Shown: one piece after another, positions 9,411 through 17,428 of the stretch
How the letters are laid out: every line of letters begins with the position of its first letter
How positions within the stretch are numbered: position 1 is the first letter of the stretch
Assembly: GCA_964435305.1 (NCBI GenBank)
Contig: CAYSZH010000003.1
Span: 11,437 to 75,436 of the forward strand
Length of the DNA stretch: 64,000 nt
Direction of reading: 5' to 3'
DNA from: Granulosicoccus sp964435305
GTDB lineage: Bacteria > Pseudomonadota > Gammaproteobacteria > Granulosicoccales > Granulosicoccaceae
Program-made: the position numbers and the translations under genes
Notes under the pieces: generated by a model
Seen by the model: only the letters and a program-made list of their open reading frames with translations
Database searches by the model: none
Told to the model about the DNA's origin: nothing

Positions 9411-9872
9411 TTAAGTCATCGTGATTGCAGGCTTCTGAACTGGCGGTACCAACGCGGTTCCATAGGCCAGAACTTCAATCGCTCCCGTGCGACCGGTGGC
9501 GATCCGGGTGGTTTCAAATTTAATGTTAAAAACGAATTCAGCGTTAAGACCATCGGCCTGTTGTTTCATGCGCAAAATCGCTTCACGCCGGCCTCGGTCG
9601 AGCAGCGGTTCGAAAGGCGTTACCCTGCCACCAAAAATATTGATTAGGCCCGCAGTGAATGACTTAAAGTAATCGGATGCTACTACAACATTGCCAGACA
9701 CCAACTGCTGCTGATACTGCGCATCATCAGGAGGAAAACGGCTGGCGATGACCGGCAGTCGATTGTATTCAAGCTCTCGCTTAATGATATCTTTTGTATG
9801 CTTGCGCTCCGCCCGGCGTCCAAACAAATAACCACCAGCAAGTAAGAACACAAAGCTGATTAATTCGAACAT
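9411..9872 (-). CDS. YbjQ family protein with N-terminal membrane anchor
   Basis: From ATG 9872 the protein is about 153 residues: an N-terminal hydrophobic helix (ELISFVFLLAGGYLFGRR), a short basic linker, then a YbjQ/DUF74 domain (NVVVASDYFKSFTAGLINIFGG, REAILRMKQQADGLNAEFVFNIKFET). The YbjQ fold forms ring-like oligomers; its biochemical function is unknown. I chose 9872 because it gives a clean membrane helix start and lies one base after the stop of the upstream ybjQ gene. A longer reading frame up to 9953 overlaps that gene and adds unconvincing residues. The anchor is unusual, since most family members are soluble proteins of about 105 residues. Confidence 0.85.
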   Translation of the reverse strand: MFELISFVFLLAGGYLFGRRAERKHTKDIIKRELEYNRLPVIASRFPPDDAQYQQQLVSGNVVVASDYFKSFTAGLINIFGGRVTPFEPLLDRGRREAILRMKQQADGLNAEFVFNIKFETTRIATGRTGAIEVLAYGTALVPPVQKPAITMT

Positions 9873-9873
9873 C

Positions 9874-10188
9874 TTATTCAAGCTCCACAGCAGAACCGTA
9901 CACAAATATCTCTGCCGCCCCTGATGCGATGCTGGATGTGCTATAGCGTACATTCAATACAGCATTCGCACCAATTTGCGTGGCTTGTTCTTGCATGCGC
10001 TGCGTGGCTTCTTCGCGCGACTCCTGCAATAGCTCTGTGTAGCCTTGCAATTCGCCCCCAAAAATATTTTTTAGCCCCGCCATAATATCCCGGCCCACGT
10101 GCTTTGAACGCACCGAACTTCCCTGTACCAACCCCAAATGCCGCACAACTTTACGCCCAGGTAACACCTCTAGATTGGAAATTAGCAT
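9874..10188 (-). CDS. YbjQ/DUF74 family protein
   Basis: A 104-residue soluble protein of the usual family length, with the typical N-terminal strand (LPGRKVVRHLGLVQGSSVRS), DIMAGLKNIFGGELQGYTEL and the helix REEATQRMQEQATQIGANAVLNVRY. YbjQ domains were once called heavy-metal binding but the function is not established. It is the first gene of a minus-strand operon that continues with a membrane-anchored YbjQ and an M48 protease; the three are separated by one or two bases. The two YbjQ proteins are diverged paralogues and could form mixed rings. Confidence 0.9.
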   Translation of the reverse strand: MLISNLEVLPGRKVVRHLGLVQGSSVRSKHVGRDIMAGLKNIFGGELQGYTELLQESREEATQRMQEQATQIGANAVLNVRYSTSSIASGAAEIFVYGSAVELE

Positions 10189-10261
10189 TTCATTGTCCTT
10201 TTTAGTTTGGATTTCAGTGTACTGACATCAAACGACCGTGCCAAACGTTTACAATAATGTC

Positions 10262-11071
10262 ATGACATCAATTTGCATTGTTACCGCTCTGCCTGCCGAG
10301 GCCAAGCCATTGACGGCACATTTTGGAATGCGCGCCGTGCCACACCCATGGTTAAAACTCTATGATGGTGGCGACTGCATGCTTCTTCAATGTGGCATGG
10401 GCAAACTCGCTGCCGCCACCGCTGTTGGCGCCATGATGCAACTTAACCCTACAGTGAAAGGCATACTCAATGTGGGCATCGCCGGTGCAGATTTACCCTT
10501 GGGTAGCAAAGTACTAGCACACGCTGTGCGTGATCAGGCCAGCGACCAATTGTGGTACCCACACCTGCCGGCTAAAAATAAATTAAGCCTTGCAACTACA
10601 GTCGAAGTTATCACCGTGGACAAACCGGCCACCAATTATTCCACTACATCTGCTTTTGATATGGAAGCAGCGGGTGTTTTGGTTGCGGCAAGCAAAACGC
10701 TTGATCTGGCATTCGTACAATTTTTAAAAGTGATATCGGATAATTCAGAGAACGACATCAGCAGCATCAATAAGCAACGGGTTCAGGACTGGATTGAAAG
10801 CGCCATACCTGATATCGAGTCGCTAATATTGGCGCTACCTACAGAGCATTTGAGCGACAACGATGCAGCGGATGCCACGATCAATTTACTACTGAAAAAA
10901 ATTCATTTCTCGCAAACCGATACACATGCCCTACGCCAATTGCTTTTGCGTCACAGAGCACTTTATGGCGAGCTACCACCGCAAGAGACTTTACAAGCAC
11001 TGGGCACATCCAACAAAGTCAAACATTATTTGCAAGCAGCTCTGTCGCGCGCGTCAGTTGCTTATCCGTAG
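10262..11071 (+). CDS. Nucleoside phosphorylase/nucleosidase-like protein
   Basis: The N-terminal part resembles the MTA/SAH nucleosidase and purine nucleoside phosphorylase superfamily: start ICIVTALPAEAKPL, the CGMGKLAAATAVGAMM segment, GILNVGIAGAD, and SAFDMEAAGVLVAA, which corresponds to the substrate-binding V-E-M-E-A-A motif. The barrel appears short (about 185 residues against 230 in MTAN), and an additional 80-residue helical C-terminal part follows. Its substrate is therefore uncertain. ATG 10262 is favoured over GTG 10238 because the superfamily starts directly with the I-x-I-V-T-A-L strand. It lies 22 bases ahead of the SPL-like radical SAM gene, on the same strand. Confidence 0.72.
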   Translation: MTSICIVTALPAEAKPLTAHFGMRAVPHPWLKLYDGGDCMLLQCGMGKLAAATAVGAMMQLNPTVKGILNVGIAGADLPLGSKVLAHAVRDQASDQLWYPHLPAKNKLSLATTVEVITVDKPATNYSTTSAFDMEAAGVLVAASKTLDLAFVQFLKVISDNSENDISSINKQRVQDWIESAIPDIESLILALPTEHLSDNDAADATINLLLKKIHFSQTDTHALRQLLLRHRALYGELPPQETLQALGTSNKVKHYLQAALSRASVAYP

Positions 11072-11092
11072 ATAACGCGGATACCAACACAC

Positions 11093-12085
11093 ATGGATAC
11101 TATTTATATAGAAGAAGCAGTTTTCGAGCATCCAAAAGTGGCTGCAATTCTGGCACGCTTTCCTAACGCGAGGCACATTCAGATTGAGCGTTACACTGAT
11201 GTATTTAACGCACCATCGCAGAATTTTAGAGTTCAAAAAGCCAACCCGGCACTGATACTTGCCAGAAAGCACGGCAAGCTGGTATTACCCACGCCCCCGG
11301 GTTATCACATTGGTGGTGAGCATAATTATTATTTTTCGCATATGCTCAATTGCGTATACGACTGCCGTTACTGTTTTCTACAAGGCATGTATCGATCGGC
11401 CAACTACGTGGTGTTCGTCAACTACGACGAATTTTTCGACGAAATAAAAAACACGAGTAACGCTCACGATACACCCAGCTGGTATTTCTCTGGCTACGAC
11501 TGCGATTCCCTGGCATTCGAACCCATGACAGGCTTTATCGAACAATGCATTGATGCCTTCGAACAAATGCCCAAAGCAAACCTCGAAATACGCACCAAAA
11601 GTACACAGATACGCTCGCTGTTAACTCGACCAGCCATAGACAATTGCGTTGTTGCTTACAGCTTAACGCCCGCAGCCATTGTCAAAGCGGAAGAACATAA
11701 AACAGCCTCTTTGGAAAAACGCGTAAAAGCGCTTAAATCATTACAAGATCATGGATGGCGAGTGGGCTTGCGCTTTGACCCACTGCTAAAAGCAGACAAC
11801 TTTAAAGCGCACTACAACGAACTGTTCGATACGGTTTTTTCAAGTCTGGACATTAGCAAAGTACATTCGGTAAGCCTGGGGCCATTCAGATTACCAAAGC
11901 CGTTTTTCAAAAAAATGATCCGCCTATATCCAGAATCCAAATTGCTTGCACAAGACATGGGCATGCGCGATGGCATGCTTTCATATGTGGCTGAGACGGA
12001 ATCTTCCTTGCTTCGCCATTGCGAAACTGAGCTTTCAAAGCACATTAGCACACAGCAATATTTCCCTTGCGTCAGTGTGCCATGA
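11093..12085 (+). CDS. Spore-photoproduct-lyase-like radical SAM protein
   Basis: The 330-residue protein carries C87-VYD-C91-RY-C94, the CX3CX2C 4Fe-4S/SAM motif. The surrounding sequence (YCFLQGMYRSANYVVFVNYDE) follows the order seen in Bacillus SPL (YCYLQ, then YIR-x-YVN). Spore photoproduct lyase repairs 5-thyminyl-dihydrothymine in UV-damaged spore DNA using C141, 44 residues after its last cluster Cys. Here C137 is 43 residues after C94 and could be the equivalent, although my alignment by eye is uncertain by one or two positions. Nothing suggests a sporulating host, so the substrate may differ. It is followed by an SDR gene with a 4-base ATGA overlap. Confidence 0.82.
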   Translation: MDTIYIEEAVFEHPKVAAILARFPNARHIQIERYTDVFNAPSQNFRVQKANPALILARKHGKLVLPTPPGYHIGGEHNYYFSHMLNCVYDCRYCFLQGMYRSANYVVFVNYDEFFDEIKNTSNAHDTPSWYFSGYDCDSLAFEPMTGFIEQCIDAFEQMPKANLEIRTKSTQIRSLLTRPAIDNCVVAYSLTPAAIVKAEEHKTASLEKRVKALKSLQDHGWRVGLRFDPLLKADNFKAHYNELFDTVFSSLDISKVHSVSLGPFRLPKPFFKKMIRLYPESKLLAQDMGMRDGMLSYVAETESSLLRHCETELSKHISTQQYFPCVSVP

Positions 12086-12780
12086 GAACGTTTATTGTAA
12101 GCGGGCACAGCAGCGGAATTGGGTTCGCTGTTACACAGCAGCTACTTAGTAACAACGTCCATGTCATTGGGCTGGCCAGGCGCTCTATTGAGCCGCAAGA
12201 GGGTTTAGTGCAATTCAACATAGATTTGTCCGCACTAGACCAATTGGAAGCCTTGCTGAAACAGCTTGTCAAAGAACACAATATTAGTGGTGTAGTGGCT
12301 TGTGCTGGCAGCGGAAGTATAGGCTCTATCGAGAATTTTTCTAAAGATCAAATAATGCAAAGTGTGACGCTTAATCTTACCGCTCCATTAGTATTGGCAA
12401 GATTTATACTTCCTGTGTTAAAAAAACGTGAGCGTAGCGATTTAATCTTTATTGGCTCAGAGTCAGCTTTAAAAGGCGCACGCTACGGTAGCTTATATAG
12501 TGCCGCAAAATTCGGATTACGTGGCGCTGCCCAAGCGCTACGAGATGAATGTGCCACAGCCAATTGCCACGTCGGCATTGTGCACCCCGGCCTTGTTCGA
12601 AGTCCTTTTTTCGATAATTTGGATTTTGAACCTGGAGAAAACAAATCGAATGCGGTGGAAACAATCGACGTGGCCACCGCTGTGATGGCGATGATAAATG
12701 CGCCAGATAATGCCGTAATAGAAGAAGTGACTGTTAAGCCGTTAAAGCATGTCGTTAGAAAAAAATCAACACAAAAATAG
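12082..12780 (+). CDS. Short-chain dehydrogenase/reductase
   Basis: A 232-residue classical SDR: nucleotide-binding SGHSSGIG near the N-terminus (residues 7-14), V-x-x-AG-S-G-S after strand 4, catalytic Ser in FIGSESALKG and the YSAAKFG motif with Tyr and Lys. ATG 12082 overlaps the TGA of the SPL-like gene (ATGA), which indicates coupled translation. A start at 12067 would add five residues inside that gene. The substrate cannot be told from the sequence. Its place in the operon suggests it processes a product related to the radical SAM enzyme or shares its regulation. Confidence 0.85.
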   Translation: MRTFIVSGHSSGIGFAVTQQLLSNNVHVIGLARRSIEPQEGLVQFNIDLSALDQLEALLKQLVKEHNISGVVACAGSGSIGSIENFSKDQIMQSVTLNLTAPLVLARFILPVLKKRERSDLIFIGSESALKGARYGSLYSAAKFGLRGAAQALRDECATANCHVGIVHPGLVRSPFFDNLDFEPGENKSNAVETIDVATAVMAMINAPDNAVIEEVTVKPLKHVVRKKSTQK

Positions 12781-12800
12781 GCAACACAATCAAACTCCTC

Positions 12801-12977
12801 ATGAGTAATATACTGCCCTTTAAAAAAAAGAAAAACCAAGGTGGAAATGTGATGTGCAAAAACAATCATCACAAATGGCAAGTGGTTAAGGAGCGACAGT
12901 TTGATGTTAAAAAGGGCAAGTTAGTCACCGTTGAACGCTGCAGCCGTTGTAAAAAGGAGCGGCACCGGCTGACATAA
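12801..12977 (+). CDS. Small CxxC zinc-ribbon-like protein (58 aa)
   Basis: An ATG at 12801 opens a 58-residue frame: a basic N-terminus (MSNILPFKKKKNQ), a first Cys in VMCKNNHHKW, the core FDVKKGKLVTVERCSRCKKE and a basic end. One Cys and two His near residues 19-25 plus CSRC at 47-50 suggest a small zinc site. I recall similar small proteins (MSNVTPFK-start, KW, F-DVK-GKLVT, C-x-x-C) in other gammaproteobacteria, but cannot verify this. It sits 20 bases after the SDR gene and 18 before the GNAT gene, on the same strand, so it is probably part of the operon. Function unknown. Confidence 0.72.
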   Translation: MSNILPFKKKKNQGGNVMCKNNHHKWQVVKERQFDVKKGKLVTVERCSRCKKERHRLT

Positions 12978-12995
12978 GTATCACTACTAACGGGC

Positions 12996-13589
12996 ATGCT
13001 TAGTTTCTACATGATCTTAAAACAAAAAAAACAGTTCCCCACACTGACAACATCGCGGCTACTTTTACGCGAAGCCACTTTGGCAGATACTGATGCCTAC
13101 CATAGGCTCCTCAGCGAGCGATCTGTTTCAAACTACTCCGATATACCAGCTAACCCTACCAAAAAACGCAGTGAACGATTTGTCAGCTGGATGTCAAAAT
13201 TGCACAAACGCCGTGTTGGTTGTGCTTGGATTATTGAAAACCAGCAAGACCACACTTTACTGGGCGCCATTCGGATCAATTCGATTGAGAAAAAGATTAA
13301 AGCCGGGCTCATTGGGTATGAGTTACACCCCCAGCATTGGAGTAACGGGTATGCAAGTGAGGCCTTAGACGCCCTTGTTGAATACGCACACGATTCTCTA
13401 GAGCTGAATCGCCTAGAGGCCTGGACCGTACCGGGTAATACGCCCTCAGAGAGAGTACTGTTAAAAAATGGCTTTGTTCAGGAAGGCCTGCAAAGGCAAA
13501 AAGTGAAGTTCAATAACCGCTTACACGACATTAAACTTTTTGCAAGGTTGGCAGCGGACGATCGCATCAGGGAACCAAATAAGGATTAA
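12996..13589 (+). CDS. GNAT N-acetyltransferase, RimJ/RimL type
   Basis: A 197-residue acetyltransferase of the RimJ/RimL class: the start TLTTSRLLLREATLADTDAY, then YELHPQHWSNGYASEALDAL (acetyl-CoA loop, here S-N-G-Y-A rather than G-x-G-x-A/G) and LEAWTVPGNTPSERVLLKNG near the C-terminus are all typical. Members acetylate ribosomal protein N-termini, antibiotics or other small amines. The start is unclear: ATG 12996 or ATG 13011 are both possible and neither has a strong Shine-Dalgarno sequence. It may be the last gene of the operon that begins with the nucleosidase-like gene. Confidence 0.85.
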   Translation: MLSFYMILKQKKQFPTLTTSRLLLREATLADTDAYHRLLSERSVSNYSDIPANPTKKRSERFVSWMSKLHKRRVGCAWIIENQQDHTLLGAIRINSIEKKIKAGLIGYELHPQHWSNGYASEALDALVEYAHDSLELNRLEAWTVPGNTPSERVLLKNGFVQEGLQRQKVKFNNRLHDIKLFARLAADDRIREPNKD

Positions 13590-13666
13590 TGTTCGATTTC
13601 AATCGCATTTTTTTGCGTAGTTAGGCAGATCAAGGCACTTTCTCACATACTGTTGTCTATAATTAA

Positions 13667-14329
13667 ATGGATATGACAGTGAAAGATTTCCCAGTACTGG
13701 AACGAAACGAAACTGAAGGCTTGCACCGTAACTCTGATGCACCCTTGCCTGCACGGCATTCCAGCAAGGAAAACCAGAATACGCTCAAAGCTGGGAACAA
13801 TCGCTCTGCCGCGGTTTTGATACCGCTGATTAAAACCAATGAGCAATGGCACATCTTGTATATTCGGCGGGCCAGCAATCAACACGACCGTCACAGTGGC
13901 CAGGTTGCCTTTCCCGGAGGGTCCGCCGAACAAAGCGATACCTCAGCTGCTAATACAGCACTACGCGAAACGGAAGAAGAAATCGGGATAAGTGCCGATC
14001 GCATTAAAATTATTGGTGAGCTCGATGACTACTTCACTGTCAGTAATTTTCGCGTCAGACCAGTTGTAGGCATTGTGCAATGGCCATCCAACTTAAAATT
14101 ACAAACAAGTGAGGTCGCACGAGCTTTCCTGATTCCGATGGCCTGGTTGCGTGACGAGCAAAACTTCACCTTTCGCGCCCGTTCGGAAATGGACAAACAA
14201 AGCGCGAAAAAACATCCCATTATTGTGTACAACGACTACGACGATGAAACCCTGTGGGGAGCGACTGCCAGAATGACCGTTAATTTCATCAAGGCTGTCG
14301 ATGATCAGCAGATATTGCTACCCAGTTGA
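13667..14329 (+). CDS. Nudix hydrolase, CoA pyrophosphatase (NudL) type
   Basis: The 220-residue protein has the Nudix box GGSAEQSDTSAANTALRETEEEIG, directly preceded by IRRASNQHDRHSGQVAFPG. This matches the NudL/PCD1 CoA-diphosphatase signature L-L-x-x-R-S-x-x-x-x-x-H-x-G-Q-V-x-F-P-G-G. The predicted reaction is hydrolysis of CoA or its derivatives to 4'-phosphopantetheine and 3',5'-ADP. The first 45 residues are poorly structured and longer than usual. An ATG at 13673 (codon 3) is an equally good start. It stands alone between a GNAT gene and a convergent PLP-enzyme gene. Confidence 0.88.
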   Translation: MDMTVKDFPVLERNETEGLHRNSDAPLPARHSSKENQNTLKAGNNRSAAVLIPLIKTNEQWHILYIRRASNQHDRHSGQVAFPGGSAEQSDTSAANTALRETEEEIGISADRIKIIGELDDYFTVSNFRVRPVVGIVQWPSNLKLQTSEVARAFLIPMAWLRDEQNFTFRARSEMDKQSAKKHPIIVYNDYDDETLWGATARMTVNFIKAVDDQQILLPS

Positions 14330-14452
14330 TATCCGTCGTACACCTTCATTAATTAAGCCCACCACACACTTCTTACGCTAATTCGGTCCCAGACCCAAAT
14401 TCAATTGCGGGTATCGATCGATACACATCGAATAGATGTGGACGACTAAAAA

Positions 14453-15622
14453 CTATGCCTTTTCAACAGCGGCTTTTATGCGAGCAAGGCCCTTGTCCAA
14501 TGTGTCGCGCGGGCACGCAAAATTCAGACGCACATAGTGAGCTTGTCCAAACTGTTCACCACTGGACAATCCAACACCATGCTGTTCGAAATAGGCAGCT
14601 ACATTTTCGATACCTTTGGTTTCACTGAAGTGACTCGCATCAATCCAGGCGAGGTAGGTGGCTTCTAGTTTCTCAAGCGCCAAGCCATCAACCGAGGCAA
14701 GCACTTCCGCAATGCGCTCAAAGTTACCTTGTAGATAGTCGAGCAACGCTGTACGCCATGCCCCCCCATCACGATAAGCTGCTTCGGTTGCAACCAAAGC
14801 CAGCGGAGGCACCATGGGCACAATCGACTGGCTTGCCGATTTAAACGCCGCTCGCTTCGCATCATTACTGATAATGGCAAAAGAGGCATTTAAACCGGCT
14901 ATATTCCAGGTTTTACTGGCACTCATTAGAGTCACGATATTATCTGCCATGTCTGGGCAAGCCACTGCTGTTGGCACATGCTTCACTGATTTATCAATCA
15001 CCAGATCACAATGAATTTCATCAGAGATCATCATCATGTTGTTGGCTTCGCACAGGGCGGCAACGGCCTTTAGCTCTTCTTGAGTAAATACCGTACCGGT
15101 TGGGTTATGTGGCGTGCACATCATGAGCATGCGAGTGGCTTCCGTACATTGCACACTCATGGCATTGATATCGTAAGTCCATCGATCGCCTACTTTATGC
15201 AAAGGTACTTTTAAAAGGCGCTGTCGCTTGTTTTCGTGCGAATCATAAAAATGATGGTATATCGGCGGATTAACCATGATCTCGTCATCATCGGCACAGA
15301 ACGCTCTGCAACTGATGGCTAAACCCGAGACCACACCAGGCAAAAACACTAACCACTCTGGCTTTATCGTCCAGCCGAATTCGTTAAGTAAAAACACCAT
15401 AACGGTTTCGCGAAGGGAATCTGGTGCTACGGTATAGCCGAACATGGGATGCTCAAGTCGCGCTTGCAGGGCTTCTTGAATTGGCGGAGCAACCGGAAAG
15501 TCCATATCTGCAACCCACATGGGGAGAACATCCTCACCAGGATACTTTTCCCATTTCATGCTGCCGGTATTCTTACGGGAATAAACAGTAGAAAACAAGG
15601 CGTGATCAACGATTTCGTTCAT
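14453..15622 (-). CDS. patB: PatB/MalY family C-S lyase (PLP-dependent)
   Basis: A fold-type I PLP enzyme of 389 residues. The N-terminal MKWEKYPGEDVLPMWVADMDF is the diagnostic start of MalY/PatB cystathionine beta-lyases. ISDEIHCDL provides the Asp that pairs with the PLP nitrogen, and SASKTWNIAGL has the PLP-binding Lys. VRLNFACP near the end holds the carboxylate-binding Arg. The enzyme cleaves cystathionine or Cys-S-conjugates to pyruvate, ammonia and a thiol. It is transcribed alone, divergent from the dodecin gene. Confidence 0.92.
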   Translation of the reverse strand: MNEIVDHALFSTVYSRKNTGSMKWEKYPGEDVLPMWVADMDFPVAPPIQEALQARLEHPMFGYTVAPDSLRETVMVFLLNEFGWTIKPEWLVFLPGVVSGLAISCRAFCADDDEIMVNPPIYHHFYDSHENKRQRLLKVPLHKVGDRWTYDINAMSVQCTEATRMLMMCTPHNPTGTVFTQEELKAVAALCEANNMMMISDEIHCDLVIDKSVKHVPTAVACPDMADNIVTLMSASKTWNIAGLNASFAIISNDAKRAAFKSASQSIVPMVPPLALVATEAAYRDGGAWRTALLDYLQGNFERIAEVLASVDGLALEKLEATYLAWIDASHFSETKGIENVAAYFEQHGVGLSSGEQFGQAHYVRLNFACPRDTLDKGLARIKAAVEKA

Positions 15623-15731
15623 TTTTGTATCATTTTTGTTGCAATCTTAAGAATATCAAGCTGTTATCATAATCTTTCGGCGCGAACGATTCGCGACTTT
15701 TTTAACAATTCCAATATTAGAGGATATTGCT

Positions 15732-15935
15732 ATGTCTGTAGTTAAAGTAACCGAAATTATTTCTTCGTCCGAGAAAAATTTTGATGACGCTATCACCCAG
15801 GGTGTAAAGCGTGCCAACAAAACACTTAAAAATATTAAAAGCGTTTGGGTGAAGGAACAAAAAGCCATGGTGGACGATGGCAAGATCTCAGAATACCGCG
15901 TCGCGATGAAAGTATCGTTTGTTTTAAAAGACTAA
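15732..15935 (+). CDS. Dodecin family flavin-binding protein
   Basis: A 67-residue protein of standard dodecin length and sequence: MSVVKVTEIISSSEKNFDDA, QGVKRANKTLKNIKSVWVKE and YRVAMKVSFVL. Dodecins form hollow 12-mers that store or buffer flavins; the Trp in the S-V-W-V segment stacks on the isoalloxazine rings. A purine-rich AGAGGA lies 8 to 13 bases before the ATG. Transcribed alone. Upstream, TTGCAA at 15639-15644 with TGTTAT 17 bases later is a weak promoter candidate. Confidence 0.93.
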   Translation: MSVVKVTEIISSSEKNFDDAITQGVKRANKTLKNIKSVWVKEQKAMVDDGKISEYRVAMKVSFVLKD

Positions 15936-15949
15936 TCTCGTTTTCAAAT

Positions 15950-16034
15950 TCCCGACTGTTTAATATCTCGGGATTAGAACAACTTCGCTGATGTTATCGG
16001 CAAGGCTACATGGGTGGTCAAGGCAGACCACCCA
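15950..16034. terminator. Two hairpins between convergent dodecin and hutF genes
   Basis: Two inverted repeats lie in the 100-base gap. TCCCGA at 15950-15955 pairs with TCGGGA at 15968-15973. TGGGTGGTC at 16011-16019 pairs perfectly with GACCACCCA at 16026-16034 around the six-base loop AAGGCA. The second hairpin starts two bases beyond the hutF stop on the minus strand. Neither is followed by a T-run, so intrinsic termination is plausible but not certain. Confidence 0.4.
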
Positions 16035-16036
16035 CG

Positions 16037-17428
16037 TTACAAAGATGCAAGTAGACTGGACATGGTCTGCCGATACCGCCGCTCTATAGATTCTCTATTG
16101 ATATGCATACCGGCCTTTACCGTATGCAACCCACTCACCCAAACATCGGATACCAGCGAATCATCGGCTGCAAACAGCCAGGCATCGATAAGCTGACTCT
16201 GCTCTAAGCCAACAAACGCGGTTGCGTTCTTGTCCAATGCCAGGAGGTCTGCCCGTTTACCCACTGCGATTTGACCGGTATTTCGTTGCAAGCTCTGTGC
16301 ACCACCACGAAGCGCAACTGAGTAAAGCGCCAGCCCATTCGATTTATCGGCCTTTGTCAGCACCGCTCGTGCTTTATTATGCAAGCGTTGCGAATATTCC
16401 AATGTACGTAATTCTTCGCTTAACGAAATTCTGACATTGGAGTCTGTACCCACACCCCACAAGCCACCGTATTGCTGAAAACGTTGGCCATCAAAAATTC
16501 CATCGCCCAAATTTGATTCGGTGACAGGACATAAACCAACCGTGGCACAACTACGCGCTATCGATTGAGTTTCCTGGGCTGTCATTTGAGTGGCATGAAT
16601 AAGGCACCAATCTGTTCCAATAGCTTGATTTGCCAATAACCATTCAACCGGCCGTGCACCGTATAAAACTTTAACTTCTTCTACTTCTGCCTCCTGCTCA
16701 GCTATATGAATATGAAGTGGGCGGCCTTCTGCTAAGGAAACCATTGCTGTAAGCGATTCAGGCGTGAGCGCACGCAAGGAATGCGGTGCAATACCAAGAT
16801 TAATATTGTGACCAGCAGCTGACACGCAACTTTGCAATAGCAACAACAGCTTGGTGAACGCATCCACATCATTACCAAAACGCCTCTGACCACCCTGAAG
16901 CGCGCGTCCGTCACAACCACCTTGCTCATACATGACGGGTAATAAGGTCAAGCCGATATTGCTTAGTGCAGACGCTGCAATAATTCGCTCACTCAATTCG
17001 GCAATGTTGGAGTACGGCTTACCATCAGGCTGATGATGCAGGTAATGAAATTCCCCCACATTGGCATAACCCGATTCCAGCATTTCTATCTGTGCAAAGG
17101 CTGTAATGGCTTCTATATCGTCGGGCGACAGGCGATCTAAAAATCGATACATCAGGCTGCGCCAGCTCCAAAAGGAATCTTTTGCATCCGGACCACACGC
17201 TTCGGTCATACCGGCCATCGCTCTCTGAAATGCATGACTATGCAAATTCGACATGGCGGGCAACACGATATCCGCATGCTCGGATGCCGTAGCGGACGAA
17301 GAGAATTGATTTGTTTTCACCTCACAGATCCGCCCATCCCTATCAATGGTAATAAGGACATCCGACTGCCAACCCTCAGGCGTTAGGGCCTGCTTACAAA
17401 AAATCGTTTTACGATTTATATCATTCAT
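16037..17428 (-). CDS. hutF: Formimidoylglutamate deiminase HutF
   Basis: An amidohydrolase-superfamily enzyme of 463 residues. Zinc ligands are visible as HSHAFQRAMAG, PLHIHIAEQ, an H-A-T-Q-M His and GTDSN. The MSNLHSHAFQRAMAGMTE block and DSFWSWRSLMYRF are characteristic of HutF. It converts N-formimidoyl-L-glutamate to N-formylglutamate and ammonia in the five-step histidine degradation pathway; no other hut gene is in the window. ATG 17428 is chosen because it overlaps the upstream transporter stop in an ATGA; a longer frame up to 17524 runs inside that gene. Translational coupling to the DMT transporter suggests a shared substrate or simply shared transcription. Confidence 0.9.
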   Translation of the reverse strand: MNDINRKTIFCKQALTPEGWQSDVLITIDRDGRICEVKTNQFSSSATASEHADIVLPAMSNLHSHAFQRAMAGMTEACGPDAKDSFWSWRSLMYRFLDRLSPDDIEAITAFAQIEMLESGYANVGEFHYLHHQPDGKPYSNIAELSERIIAASALSNIGLTLLPVMYEQGGCDGRALQGGQRRFGNDVDAFTKLLLLLQSCVSAAGHNINLGIAPHSLRALTPESLTAMVSLAEGRPLHIHIAEQEAEVEEVKVLYGARPVEWLLANQAIGTDWCLIHATQMTAQETQSIARSCATVGLCPVTESNLGDGIFDGQRFQQYGGLWGVGTDSNVRISLSEELRTLEYSQRLHNKARAVLTKADKSNGLALYSVALRGGAQSLQRNTGQIAVGKRADLLALDKNATAFVGLEQSQLIDAWLFAADDSLVSDVWVSGLHTVKAGMHINRESIERRYRQTMSSLLASL

